Shown here: piece after piece, positions 33,935 through 46,799 of the stretch
Layout of the letters: the number at the start of each line of letters is the position of its first letter
Numbering within the stretch: position 1 is the stretch's first letter
Assembly: GCA_030429545.1 (NCBI GenBank)
Contig: JAUIFF010000010.1
Coordinates: forward strand, 1-64,000
Direction: 5' to 3'
Source of the DNA: Polyangia bacterium
Lineage (GTDB): Bacteria > Myxococcota_A > Polyangia > Nannocystales > Nannocystaceae
Length of the DNA stretch: 64,000 bases
Program-made: the position numbers and the translations under genes
The notes under the pieces: model-generated
Told to the model about the DNA's origin: nothing
The model's input: the letters and a program-made list of their open reading frames with translations, nothing else
Database searches by the model: none

Positions 33935-35885
33935 GTGCAAACCCCCTTGCTTGGAACACAGCCCAGCTACTTTCAAAAGTCACGAGAATGAAGCTGGACC
34001 TCATGCCCCAAACCAGTCCCGTCGGTTCTGCGGAAAGAGTCGGCGTTCGCGTGGCCCAGATTACCTTCCCGTCAATACAATGGCAGATCGTCAACTGCCG
34101 GTCAGACGTGACAGTTGCTACCCATGGTGAGTCCGGTCTGAGGGAAAGAGCATTTGGCATCGCGGCAAGCTCAAGCTCAAACTCAAAAGATTCGGGTCCA
34201 TATACTATTTCTAAAGTATGATTCTCGTCATTGTATACGACTGCAATCCCCGAACTCGACACACGTGCGTCACTTGTTGGATTGTATCGGAGAGGTAACG
34301 GTACTGCCTGCTGGTCTCCGAACCCCTTCCTTTCGACTTTAACAGCAGAGATGGTATTGCCGTTTCCAACTACAACTGTTTGTGCGCGACTTATGTAGGC
34401 GCAAACAAACCTTGGCGCGCTTGGGGTGAAGTCCACAATAAAATCTTGTTGTTCCCACCGGTCCCCTTTACGTATGAGAAGGTGAACTCTCCCGGACTCA
34501 TCGACGCCGGCAACCCTTTGACCATCAACTGCTACCCAGACCTTCATCTGAAAGGGAAGTCCCACTTTTGTAAGGTTATCACCTAGGGTGCCGTGCCAGA
34601 TTGTGTTAGTGTTGTGTGGCGGTCCCAAGAAGAGGCTTCCTGAGAGAGATTCCGCTCGAATGTGTTTCTTGTTCTCAACAAAATCGACAAGTTTACCCAA
34701 GCGTTGAACCGCCGGTTTGTCGCCGCCATTCGATAGAGTCGCTACTCGAAGCTGATCCCCTTCCAGTAACAGGAATGCGGGCGTTCCTTGATCAAGTGCA
34801 CATAATACTCGGCCGGGAGACGAGCTGAACTCCCCGAGGTTACGGACCTCAGGAATTGGAAGTGAGTGCACTTGAGGGACAGCCGCTGTTGCAGCGAGCT
34901 TCACCGGGGGAACTCGCATTTTATCTGGAGCGGGCATCGCTAGTGCTTCCGCGAGCAGCCAAGACCATGCATAAAGCAATGCAATTGGTTTCCGAGCACT
35001 CGCCGGGGGGAGCGACTCGTCTACTGACTGCACCTCTTCACCGAGAATGGAAACTCGGAAGATTTGAACCGACTTCGCATCTTCGATCATACGCGTGAGT
35101 CGCACTTGAGTTTTGTCAGCCTGTGTTCTGTTGTCCGGAGGGGCACTGTCAGCCTTCGAGATCATAATCGCGGCTGGAATCCCCTTCTCGACGCACATTT
35201 GGATACGAGTATCAATCGAGTCTTTATACCTCTTTCCATCAACTTCAACGGATGTGTAGCGAATGGGGTCGACCATTATGGCGCAGGCATCCGCATTATT
35301 GAGGACTGCTCGTGCTGGACCATCTACTCCTCGATATGAACCCCCTTGGAGATCGGGGAGATAGAGAAAACCGTATGTCTTCCGGATCCCCCGCAGCTTT
35401 AGGAGAAATGGGGTCGGGGCGTCTGTCCCAGGAGGCCAACTGCTCTCGTCGATAAATTGCTCCGTGAGCGCGGGAAGTCGTTCCGCAGTAGAACGAGCAA
35501 GGTCAGGCAGCCGCAGCCCATCGTATTCTGTTACGTTTGCGATTGCGCGCTCGAATTCTTCCGGGTCATCCACAAGCCCCAGACCAATCCCGTGAAACAC
35601 TGGATCGGCATAGTGAGAGACAGTGAGTATCGCGCAGGTTTTCCCGTCGCCTGTCCACCCCCAAACAGGGATAGTCAAAACGCGTGCAGGGTTCGGTTCT
35701 AGCTTCTTCAGTCGATCAACGATCTGGTTGAAATCGATGGGCGGTCTGGCTTCATTCACAGACAGAAAATAGCTCAATCGGGTCCCAGGGTCGAGAGTCT
35801 TTACTGACACGCGGAAAACACGCAGGCAAATAGGTCGCTCCAACTCACGCGCAGCGATGGTCGCTCGCTGCATGTGACTCGTCAT
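33927..35885 (-). CDS. P-loop GTPase with C-terminal beta-propeller-like region
   Basis: A 652-residue protein. Walker A lies at residues about 76-83 (VWGWTGDGKT), a DxxG-like segment in FLYLPDLQGG, and a specificity motif SKxD in AIMISKAD, giving a TRAFAC-type GTPase core to about residue 330. The remaining about 320 residues are repeated short strands (RVLCALDQGTPAFLLLEGDQ; DGQRVAGVDESGRVHLLIRK) suggesting a beta-propeller. It is the first gene of a four-gene operon with 8-base overlaps. GTPase-plus-partner operons of this type are known among NTP-dependent conflict systems; that link is inference. Confidence 0.65.
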   Translation of the reverse strand: MTSHMQRATIAARELERPICLRVFRVSVKTLDPGTRLSYFLSVNEARPPIDFNQIVDRLKKLEPNPARVLTIPVWGWTGDGKTCAILTVSHYADPVFHGIGLGLVDDPEEFERAIANVTEYDGLRLPDLARSTAERLPALTEQFIDESSWPPGTDAPTPFLLKLRGIRKTYGFLYLPDLQGGSYRGVDGPARAVLNNADACAIMVDPIRYTSVEVDGKRYKDSIDTRIQMCVEKGIPAAIMISKADSAPPDNRTQADKTQVRLTRMIEDAKSVQIFRVSILGEEVQSVDESLPPASARKPIALLYAWSWLLAEALAMPAPDKMRVPPVKLAATAAVPQVHSLPIPEVRNLGEFSSSPGRVLCALDQGTPAFLLLEGDQLRVATLSNGGDKPAVQRLGKLVDFVENKKHIRAESLSGSLFLGPPHNTNTIWHGTLGDNLTKVGLPFQMKVWVAVDGQRVAGVDESGRVHLLIRKGDRWEQQDFIVDFTPSAPRFVCAYISRAQTVVVGNGNTISAVKVERKGFGDQQAVPLPLRYNPTSDARVSSSGIAVVYNDENHTLEIVYGPESFEFELELAAMPNALSLRPDSPWVATVTSDRQLTICHCIDGKVIWATRTPTLSAEPTGLVWGMRSSFILVTFESSWAVFQARGFAHA

Positions 35886-36752
35886 TTGGGTTGTGACCCG
35901 GCTGCGCTTTGGCCATCACGATGGGCTGAACCACGTAAGGCAGGGTCTGAGGCGAATCGTGGTCGACAACTTGGTCGCGGCGACCGCAGCTCGTGACCTC
36001 GACGGCCACCCTATAGCGAACCCCATCGCATGGTAGATCTATTGTCTACTATGATGTGACTGTCAACAGGGTTCCGTCGCGCAACCTGTCATCACCCCTG
36101 CCTCTTTTGAGGCAATCTTCAGATGAGTTATATGACGCCATTATGCCTGCAGTATGATCAGTTCCCAAACCATGTTGAGGAAAGTTGGACGTCTCACCTC
36201 CGACCAAACGGCGTTTAGAGCCTCAGATGTGGCCTTCCGGGCGACAGGCGAAACACGGACGGCGACGGCGACCCGCGCTGCATCGGAGCTGCGGCGCGGC
36301 GCATGGCGTTTTGGGAGCTACCGCGTTATCCGCCAAGTACGTCGCCTCGCGCTTCCTCCACAGGGTGGATGTACTGGAGAGTGGTTGCGATGTCCCGGCA
36401 ACCAACCCAACCAGGGCACAGGGTAACCTGTGCCTGCACAACGGTCACGGTGCCGAAACATCGCCGGTCTCGCCACTTGGAGTCGGTGCGCCTGTCGATC
36501 ACCGTTGTTCGTGTTGAGAAGCAACAAGCAAAATCCAGCTCGTTTATATCAACCGAACATCTCTCGCGCGCTTAGTAGCCAAGCGACCGTGAGGGGTCAT
36601 AGGCATCCCCCACTCCTCGTCTGCGGCGAGAAACGTGCTGCAGGATCTCTTGATACTCAACATGAGCTTTCTATCATGTAGCGAATTGCCGCGTTCATTG
36701 CCATTGGTGATCAATCGCTCCCCGAGGAGTCCTAGGCAAGCCTTCAAGCCGG
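35886..36752. other. Gene-free region with probable promoter of the GTPase operon
   Basis: About 870 bases without a convincing gene; open frames are short and lack ribosome binding sites. On the minus strand TTGACA (complement of 36061-36066) could serve as a -35 box for the GTPase operon. The composition changes to GC-rich at about 36220-36420. No tRNA or clear att repeat was found, although the integrase gene begins beyond this stretch. Confidence 0.4.
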
Positions 36753-38009
36753 CTAACTTTTCCCGCGCGTGCGTTTACGACGTCGCGCGCCTATAGAGCA
36801 TTGGTTCGTTGCGTCGCGCGCTGCTTTCTTGTTTGGGTGGATATAGCGCATCGTCGTTTTGACACTTCGGTGTCCGGCGATTGCTGCGATCACCGGAACG
36901 GGCACCCGTTTATTTCCGAGGTACGTCAACATTGTGTGGCGAAGTGTGTGAAGGCAAGGCCTCCCACCTTTCGGGAGTTTCCAGCCGTTGGCTTTGCAGT
37001 CCCGCTGAAAATGGCGCCTTACCGTTTGTGCTTGGACGTGGTCACCTGGGTAGTTTGGGCGGGGGAAGAAGTACCGCTCCGACCGAGACCGAAGCTGACG
37101 CAGCACGCCAATAACCTCATTGTTGTAGACAAGTGAATATACATCCTTACCTTCCCGCCCCTTGCGCTTTTTCGTAACCTCGCGTGTCCGAAAATTTACT
37201 TCGTCGACGGCCAACGAGACAAGGGCTTGGGCTCGCTCCGCAGTGTGAAGGCCGACCCAAATAGCAAACTCGGAGGGATGGGCATCAGGAGAGGAGATTC
37301 GGCGCGAGTAGTAGTCATCAATTCGCTCTGCTGTTTCGGAATCAAAAGCTTCCCGTTCTTCGGAAGTCCAGGTCTTCCTTACGATTGGGTTCGGCACCGA
37401 GCGAATAATCCGTCGCTCCTTCGCAAGTCGCAGGAGAGTCATCAATATCTTGTAGGGCTCCGAGGGTCGCCCTCCGGCGAGGCCTTCGTAGCTGTTGTAC
37501 CAGTCCTCGATGCGCTCCGCCGTTACTTGGTCGAGCGGAAGGCTCCCAAAGTTGGGGATCAGCGTTCGCTTTATATATCGCTGGTACTTCACGCGTGTAT
37601 TTTCCTTCTTGTCGCTAAAGTACGCTCTATGGAGCTCACTGACTGCTTGCTCGAACGTCAACTTGCACTGGGCGACCGGTTTGGGTGGGGCAAGGCGCTC
37701 GAGAAGCTGATCGAGCTTTTGCTCAATACTCCCGTCACGAACCATTCGACCGAGTGTCAACCGTCCAGCCGGATTGAGACTCGCAAGCAATTCTGTGGCG
37801 CGCGACCTAGCTGTCTTTACAGACATATCAGGATAACGACCAATCACTTTTCGCTTATCTCGACCCCCAGACACTTTCCGCACAAAGAAGCTGATACGAC
37901 CACCTTTTGATCGTCTGACACCGAAACCGAAGAGCCGAGTGTCCATAATTACAGTGGGTTGTGTCAGTCCCTGGACGAGCCTTTCGTTGATTTTCGCTCT
38001 CATTGCCAT
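36753..38009 (-). CDS. Tyrosine recombinase / P4-type integrase
   Basis: A 418-residue protein, full length. The N-terminal arm-binding domain (DUF4102-like, residues 1-75, GFGVRRSKGGRISFFVRKVS) precedes a core-binding SAM-like domain (about 115-200) and the catalytic domain. Catalytic residues visible are Arg in HTAERAQAL, His and Arg in HTLRHTMLTYLG, His in IAGHRSVKTT and Tyr in MRYIHPN. It should be active and points to an integrated element. The gene reads away from a truncated lipoprotein gene about 100 bases beyond its start, where an attachment site may lie. Confidence 0.85.
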   Translation of the reverse strand: MAMRAKINERLVQGLTQPTVIMDTRLFGFGVRRSKGGRISFFVRKVSGGRDKRKVIGRYPDMSVKTARSRATELLASLNPAGRLTLGRMVRDGSIEQKLDQLLERLAPPKPVAQCKLTFEQAVSELHRAYFSDKKENTRVKYQRYIKRTLIPNFGSLPLDQVTAERIEDWYNSYEGLAGGRPSEPYKILMTLLRLAKERRIIRSVPNPIVRKTWTSEEREAFDSETAERIDDYYSRRISSPDAHPSEFAIWVGLHTAERAQALVSLAVDEVNFRTREVTKKRKGREGKDVYSLVYNNEVIGVLRQLRSRSERYFFPRPNYPGDHVQAQTVRRHFQRDCKANGWKLPKGGRPCLHTLRHTMLTYLGNKRVPVPVIAAIAGHRSVKTTMRYIHPNKKAARDATNQCSIGARRRKRTRGKS

Positions 38010-38108
38010 CCCCCAACCATGCCACCTAAAATGCCAAAAAAATCTGGCCCAAAGGATAGGTTAATCATCAACGATATGCCAGCGTTGGGGGCTTAGGCTG
38101 CATTTCGC

Positions 38109-38441
38109 TCAATGATGGAGACCATCCCCATCTCCGTCTCCATCTCCGTCGCCGTCGCCGTCCCCATCTCCGTCGCCGTCGCCGTCGCCGTCCCCATCTC
38201 CGTCGCCATCCCCATCCCCATCCCCATCACCATCTCCGTCACCGTCCCCATCCCCGTCGCCCGAACTTGTGGGACCTTCGGTGGTCGAAGTTGTTGGATC
38301 GGTCGTCGCCGGATCGCCTGAAGTCGAGCTGTCGGTCGAGGTTGCGGTATCGCTTTCGGTTGCGGTGCTGCTACCATCGCCGCAGCCGATCGGGAGGGAT
38401 GAAGCTGCGAGAAAACCAATGGTAAGAAATCGTCGAGTCAT
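38109..38441 (-). CDS. Lipoprotein truncated right after a Gly-Asp repeat tract
   Basis: ATG 38441 begins MTRRFLTIGFLAASS and a lipobox ending SLPIGC. A Thr/Ser linker leads to about 25 Gly-Asp pairs and a stop four residues later (GLHH). In related myxobacterial proteins such a tract is a spacer before a folded domain, and here that domain is absent. Either slippage or insertion of the neighbouring integrase element removed it. Confidence 0.55.
   Translation of the reverse strand: MTRRFLTIGFLAASSLPIGCGDGSSTATESDTATSTDSSTSGDPATTDPTTSTTEGPTSSGDGDGDGDGDGDGDGDGDGDGDGDGDGDGDGDGDGDGDGDGDGDGDGLHH
38115..38265. repeat. Hexanucleotide-type repeat encoding Gly-Asp
   Basis: Imperfect tandem copies of six bases (GTCGCC, GTCCCC, ATCTCC variants on the plus strand) over about 150 bases. 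Interruptions by synonymous changes show that it is not a freshly expanded array. Confidence 0.7.
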
Positions 38442-38747
38442 ACGACCTACAATACACGTTTTCACTTGTCTGTAAATCATAACCGACTGGGTGAATAATC
38501 GAACGATGGCTATCCTACCTACCCATGCGTCACCGATGGTACAATCACCTGCTTCGTAACACTGTCCTGTCATTTGCAGATTGATTTAGATGTCTGAGAG
38601 ACCAGGTAGTCCGGATACGCGCAGCTGCCAACAGTGTGGCGATTTCACCCAAGTCTACGTGTTTGGTAAGCCCCCTGGCCGGTTGGTACACAACCCCTGG
38701 GCCGCTATATGTCCCATCGATAGCGAAATCTGTGGTACAAAGCACAC
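38442..38747. other. Intergenic region between divergent lipoprotein genes
   Basis: About 300 bases, AT-richer than the surrounding genes, that must carry promoters for the two divergent genes. No specific operator or RNA could be recognised. Confidence 0.35.
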
Positions 38748-40346
38748 ATGTCGCAACAGGTGCTCTCACGGGTTGTATCGCTGGGAGCCCTCACATTGGC
38801 TGCGACAGTGTCGTTGGCGTGCACCGTGTCAGGGCCTGTCGATTCGGCCGGCGACACGGCGACTGGCACGGCCGGGGAATCTTCGACAAGTGCAGTCACA
38901 ACGATCGGTTCTGACTCAAGCGAGACCCGTGCATCCGACCCGTCGACCACAGCCACGCCAGAATCGGATACCCACTCGAGCGACGCAACCACGGCCGGCG
39001 ATAGCGAGTCTGAAACAACCGTAAATCCGAACCCGCTGTGCCCTGGGGGAACTCTCGTGGGTGATGTCGATCTTTCGTCCCAAGCTGACGTCAATGGGAT
39101 GGAGGGCTGCACCGGCGTTACCGGCAGTCTCGTGATAAGCGGGCCCGATATCTACGATCTCACCCCACTGGCGAGTCTCGCCTCCGTCGGCGAGAGTATG
39201 TCGATTAGTCACAACCCCGAGCTGCTCGATCTCGATGGCCTGCAAAGCTTAACGACCGTCACCTGGGCGCTACACGTAAATGAAAACCCACAGCTTCAGT
39301 CGCTCGACGGCCTAGGTCTCAAAACTGTGGGAGGGCTTGAGTTCACAAATAACGATGCTCTTACAAATTTAATGGGACTCAGCAATCTTTATGCGATCGG
39401 TCAGGGGCTGGCGTTTCCCGAACTCAGGATTCAGAGCAATGACGTCCTTACGACCCTTAAGGGTCTTGAGGGCGCAACCCCAGCACCTACACTCTCGCTC
39501 AAAATAAGTGGCAACTCGAGCATGACCGAGCTCGCTTTGCTCACTGAGTTTCAGGCGATCGACTCGATTTACCTGCGGGGCGTACCACTCGAAACGCTCG
39601 CGGGCCTCGAGAACTTGCAACACGTCAACATGCTTTCGATCATCGACTGCGAGCAACTCACCTCGCTCAACGGGCTGTCGGCCCTCACCGAAATCGGCGG
39701 ACTCCGCCTTCACGGAAATACGGGGTTGAGCGACCTAAGTGGTCTTAGCGGTCTCGAGGTCGCCGAGTTCCTACATATTCTTGATATCCATCCACTCAGC
39801 GACTTCACCGGGCTAGATAATCTCCATACGATCGGTCGGCTCGAGCTTGAGGAGGCGGACTCCATCACCGGCCTGCACGGCATGCCAAGCCTGACAACGA
39901 TTGGTAGCTTGAACATCACGCAAACAACCCAGCTGACCTCTCTCGCTGGCCTCGAAAATGTTGAGGTCCGCGACAACCTGCGACTGGTCAACAATCCTAA
40001 TCTCGCTAATCTCAGTGGTATTGGTACACTGACACAGCTTACCGACTCGCTATATATTCGTGAAGTTCCGATCACCCACCTCGGCGACATCGACTCGCTG
40101 ACATCAGTCGGCGAAAACCTCACGATTATCCTCAACCCCAACCTCCTACAAATCGATGCGGAGATGTGGGCGAGCATACGCAGCGTTGGCCAGTGGACGA
40201 AAGTCGACGGCAACCTCGGAGCCCTGCCCCACATCGATGAGTGTCCGTGGGAGTTTGACGTCGAGTGCGACGACCCTTCTGTGTTTGGCACCGGGCTGTG
40301 CCCCGAGGGCTTCGACATCGAGGCCTGCGAGATTTTTTTACCGTAG
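38748..40346 (+). CDS. Leucine-rich, receptor L-like lipoprotein
   Basis: A 532-residue protein with a lipoprotein signal (ending LAATVSLAC) and a Ser/Thr-rich linker to about residue 95. It then has at least twelve LRR-like units of about 22-24 residues with the pattern LxxLxGLxxLxxIGxLxIxxNxxL (for example SLDGLGLKTVGGLEFTNNDA), similar to receptor L domains. It ends with a Cys-containing cap (HIDECPWEFDVECDDPSVFG). A surface-exposed binding protein is likely. Confidence 0.7.
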   Translation: MSQQVLSRVVSLGALTLAATVSLACTVSGPVDSAGDTATGTAGESSTSAVTTIGSDSSETRASDPSTTATPESDTHSSDATTAGDSESETTVNPNPLCPGGTLVGDVDLSSQADVNGMEGCTGVTGSLVISGPDIYDLTPLASLASVGESMSISHNPELLDLDGLQSLTTVTWALHVNENPQLQSLDGLGLKTVGGLEFTNNDALTNLMGLSNLYAIGQGLAFPELRIQSNDVLTTLKGLEGATPAPTLSLKISGNSSMTELALLTEFQAIDSIYLRGVPLETLAGLENLQHVNMLSIIDCEQLTSLNGLSALTEIGGLRLHGNTGLSDLSGLSGLEVAEFLHILDIHPLSDFTGLDNLHTIGRLELEEADSITGLHGMPSLTTIGSLNITQTTQLTSLAGLENVEVRDNLRLVNNPNLANLSGIGTLTQLTDSLYIREVPITHLGDIDSLTSVGENLTIILNPNLLQIDAEMWASIRSVGQWTKVDGNLGALPHIDECPWEFDVECDDPSVFGTGLCPEGFDIEACEIFLP

Positions 40347-40524
40347 CGAGCACCCGGGCTGTTGTTCGCAGGTTGGCTGGCGGCGATGACTGGTCAACGG
40401 AGAATCATGGGCTACCGCGCGCAACTCGAGGCCGGCTCGAGGACGCGCATTGACGGGCTAAAGTGACCTCGGCAATGGTTCCCTCCCGTCAACGGATCCC
40501 GAGTAGCGTCCTATACTAGAGGGG

Positions 40525-43602
<3,078 letters not shown>

Positions 43603-43897
43603 TCGGCTCCTCCACTCACGGCCCGGCAAACTGATGATTTCGCATGTGAAGGCAAAAACACCATGGCGGTTACCTGCTCAAAACAATACACATGGCCGAT
43701 CCAGTCACACAAAAATGTATAGCCCACGTTTGTCCACTGCTCGGTATCGGGTTGGCGCCCGGATCGCGCTGGACGAGTCTGGCCCGGTCGCCCCCGGCGA
43801 TGGCTGGCTGGTCAAGGGCTGGGCGATGTGATACTCGCAGGCAACTGGTATTGCTGCTGACGTCTCCTTTGCACCTCTCGCAGGTCAACCCGCGAAC

Positions 43898-46681
43898 ATG
43901 CCTCGCTCCCGATTGTCACGACCCCGAGCTGTGTGTGCCAGCGCTCTCGCCTGTATCAGCACCCTGGTGCCGCTGACGGGCTGCACGTCGGAACCGACAC
44001 CCCCCAAAAGCAAGCCTCCTGCGGTGCAAAACGTCGACGTTGAGGGGGTGCTCTACAGCGGGTGCGAAGCAGTCCTTCGCGGGCCTCGTTGCGTCTACAC
44101 GCCCGGTAGTTCGACCCTACGCCTGTGGCTTCCGATCCACCCTGAAGCCCCACTCTCGCTGCACCTCGACGGCGAGGCTCAGCCCGTTGCGTTTGAGCCG
44201 GCCGAGCACGGGCAACGCACTTCGCTTGCACTTGACGGCACCCACACGCTGCTGGAGGTGGTCGGGCAAACCGGGGTGGTTTGGTCGATTTCCTTGCGTG
44301 TACAAAATTTTCAGATTCCCGAGGTTGTCCAGCAAACGAAGTCACTCGCCAAAACGGACCTCCCGGGTGCAATTACCCGGCTACAAAATGAAGTCGCCAA
44401 CCTCGCCCCGCGTGGCCGCGCCCACGCGCTTCGGACATTGGGAGAGTTTGCCTTTCGCCAGGGAAAATACCGCGATGCGCTGGCGTCAAACCTCGCCTGC
44501 TACCAGCTTGCAAGTGAGGAGGGCCTGCTGCGGATGGCCAGCGAGGTCGCGCTTGTCAGTGCATACACATGTGTTTTGCTGCACGACCTCGACGGGGCCA
44601 ACGCTTGGCTCCGGCGCAGTGAGGTACTGCTCTCTGAATACCCGCCAGGGCACCTCGTACACGCCTATTACCGGGGATTGGTGGCCAAGCGCGAGGGCGA
44701 CCTCCGGCAGGCGCTGCTCGACTATCGTGCACATGCAAGTTACTCGGCTAAACTCGGCCAAGCCCAGGATGTGGTCGCGGCCCGAGCCGAAGAGGGCGTG
44801 TTGCGGGGTAACCTCGGAGACTTTCGCGGGGCCGTCAAGGCCTACGAACAGGCGACCGCACTCAGTGGCAGCATCCCGGCCCCCCACCGGGGTGCGCTGC
44901 TCAATAACCGCGCATGGACGCGAATCGAAGCTCGTGCCCGGGGGCGCGATATTGGCGACCCGCTGCCACTCCTCCACGAGAGCCTAGCGATTTATGGGCC
45001 CGAGGGTGCTGCTCCAGATCCGCGGGCTGTTGTCGAGATCAAGCTCAACCTCGCCTACGCCCATGTCCTCGCCCACGATGCCGAACGAGCGGCCGCGCAC
45101 TTGCCCGAAGCCGGGCAGACGCAGGGAGCTCGGCAATCGTTGTGGCGGGGGTTAATCGCCGCCGAGATCGCGGCCCTTCGCGCAGAACATGTACGCGCAA
45201 CAAATCAGTTTGCACAACTCAGCACCCTGGCTGCGGCCGTGCGCGACCCGTACCTCGAGTGGTATTTCGAGGTGCGCCAAGCGGAGCTTCAGGTTGCGTT
45301 GGGCAACTCCGACCAGGCACTTGCTCACTACCGTGCCGCCGAGCAACAACTCGATCAACAACTCGCACAGATCGCGGTTGATGCTGGGCGCGAGCATTTT
45401 TTGGCCGACCGCGCACGCAGCTCGTGGGGACTTGTGGAGTTACTGCTCGATCGCGACGAGGTCGCCGAGGCTGCCTGTGTGGCTCGCCTGGCACGGGCTC
45501 GTACCTATCGTCCACTACGCCAACGTTACGACAACAACGAAGTTTCACCAGACGTTCGGTTGCAACAACGGCAAGCTCTCGCCAGCTTCCGCGCAACCCG
45601 GGCCGAAGTCGACCGCGAATACGAACGCAGTTGGTCACTGTCTCGCCAGGCGGGAGAAACACTGCGTGCACAACTCGCCGTGCGCCTGCGCAATGCGTCA
45701 CACATCCTCGATCTTGCATACACAAGTACACAAGATGGGCCCATTCGCGGACCGACCTGTGAGCAGCTGCGACCCCCGGAGGCCGGCGAGTTGTTACTTC
45801 TGTACTACCCCCGGGCAAGCGGTTGGGTGGGGTTTGCGGTCTCCCCAACTGCAGTTACAGCCCACTACATCGAGCCCGTCGATCTCGAGGCCTCGCACGC
45901 CGACATCAGCAAACAACTTCTCGAACCGTTTGGTGAGCAGATCCACGCCGCGTTACGCCTGCGCCTCATACCGACACGCGAGCTGCTGCAGGTCGACTTT
46001 CACGCCCTGCCGTTTCGAGACGGCCCACTGCTTTCCCACGCCCCTGTGGCCTATGCACTCGACCTCTTGCAGGGTTACCGCGAACGTCTTGATATCGCGC
46101 CGCACCCCGCAAAACGGGCGGCAATCATCGCGCCGCCAAGTAACCTAGCAGCGGCGGCCGACGAGGTCATATTTGTTGAAGATACACTGAATACCCACGA
46201 CTGGGAGGTCGACACCATCGTCCAGGCCGAGGCCACGCTCCCGACCGTCAGAGAGGCGCTCCTTGGCGCGGGTCTCATGCACTTTGTTGGCCATGCCCGG
46301 GGCGATGGGCTCAGCGGTTGGGACAGTACCCTCGAGCTCGCCGGTGACAGCACCCTAGGTGTTGCCGACATCCTCGCACTCGAAGGCCCGGCTCCCACGA
46401 CGGTAGTGCTCAACGGTTGCGAAACCGGTATCACCGACCCGGAAACGCTCGGGGGAGGCATGAGTCTCGCGCTCGCGTTTTTGTTGGCGGGGTCGCAAGC
46501 CGTGATTGCGACCGGTGCCGAAGTCGACGATGCAGCCTCCGCTGCCTGGGTACGCAAGCTCTACGCGCGATTCGAACCATCCGCCGGCTACGACCATGAC
46601 GGAGCACTCGATGCAGCTCGCCTGCTACGGGCGAGCTGGAGTCAACAGCAGGTCGGTCCCTATCGCGTGTGGGTTCCCTGA
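43898..46681 (+). CDS. CHAT-domain caspase-like protease lipoprotein with TPRs
   Basis: A 927-residue protein with lipobox Cys at 29 (STLVPLTGC). Residues about 145-520 are TPR-like helices (RAHALRTLGEFAFRQGKYRD). The CHAT domain occupies about 640-927 with catalytic His in MHFVGHARGD (about 797) and Cys in VVLNGCETG (about 839), both present. CHAT proteases are often paired with kinases, TPR proteins or death effectors, but most are cytosolic; a lipid-anchored form is unusual. Located between a receptor kinase and a subtilase. Confidence 0.8.
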   Translation: MPRSRLSRPRAVCASALACISTLVPLTGCTSEPTPPKSKPPAVQNVDVEGVLYSGCEAVLRGPRCVYTPGSSTLRLWLPIHPEAPLSLHLDGEAQPVAFEPAEHGQRTSLALDGTHTLLEVVGQTGVVWSISLRVQNFQIPEVVQQTKSLAKTDLPGAITRLQNEVANLAPRGRAHALRTLGEFAFRQGKYRDALASNLACYQLASEEGLLRMASEVALVSAYTCVLLHDLDGANAWLRRSEVLLSEYPPGHLVHAYYRGLVAKREGDLRQALLDYRAHASYSAKLGQAQDVVAARAEEGVLRGNLGDFRGAVKAYEQATALSGSIPAPHRGALLNNRAWTRIEARARGRDIGDPLPLLHESLAIYGPEGAAPDPRAVVEIKLNLAYAHVLAHDAERAAAHLPEAGQTQGARQSLWRGLIAAEIAALRAEHVRATNQFAQLSTLAAAVRDPYLEWYFEVRQAELQVALGNSDQALAHYRAAEQQLDQQLAQIAVDAGREHFLADRARSSWGLVELLLDRDEVAEAACVARLARARTYRPLRQRYDNNEVSPDVRLQQRQALASFRATRAEVDREYERSWSLSRQAGETLRAQLAVRLRNASHILDLAYTSTQDGPIRGPTCEQLRPPEAGELLLLYYPRASGWVGFAVSPTAVTAHYIEPVDLEASHADISKQLLEPFGEQIHAALRLRLIPTRELLQVDFHALPFRDGPLLSHAPVAYALDLLQGYRERLDIAPHPAKRAAIIAPPSNLAAAADEVIFVEDTLNTHDWEVDTIVQAEATLPTVREALLGAGLMHFVGHARGDGLSGWDSTLELAGDSTLGVADILALEGPAPTTVVLNGCETGITDPETLGGGMSLALAFLLAGSQAVIATGAEVDDAASAAWVRKLYARFEPSAGYDHDGALDAARLLRASWSQQQVGPYRVWVP

Positions 46682-46709
46682 CGCGGAGTCACGCGTAACA
46701 TTGTTATAA

Positions 46710-46721
46710 GTCCAATTGGAC
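46710..46721. promoter_or_regulatory. 12-bp perfect palindrome upstream of the subtilase gene
   Basis: GTCCAATTGGAC lies 79 bases before the subtilase start in an AT-rich stretch, in the position of a promoter operator. GAGGAG before ATG 46800 is the ribosome binding site. The binding protein is unknown. Confidence 0.4.
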
Positions 46722-46799
46722 ATGTTCTAAAAAACTTGTATGAGGGTGAAAGAAATTTGTCAGGTGACGCTTATGGTTGACTGACGTGAGGAGCGTGCC

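Noticed and set aside
36154..36540. Overlapping short frames in the region before the integrase
   Set aside because: Arg/Ala-rich, overlapping in several frames, no ribosome binding site, no motif.
38093..38419. Met/Gly/Thr-repeat frame opposite to or beside the Gly-Asp lipoprotein frame
   Set aside because: A frame-shifted reading of the hexanucleotide repeat; the lipoprotein frame has the signal peptide.
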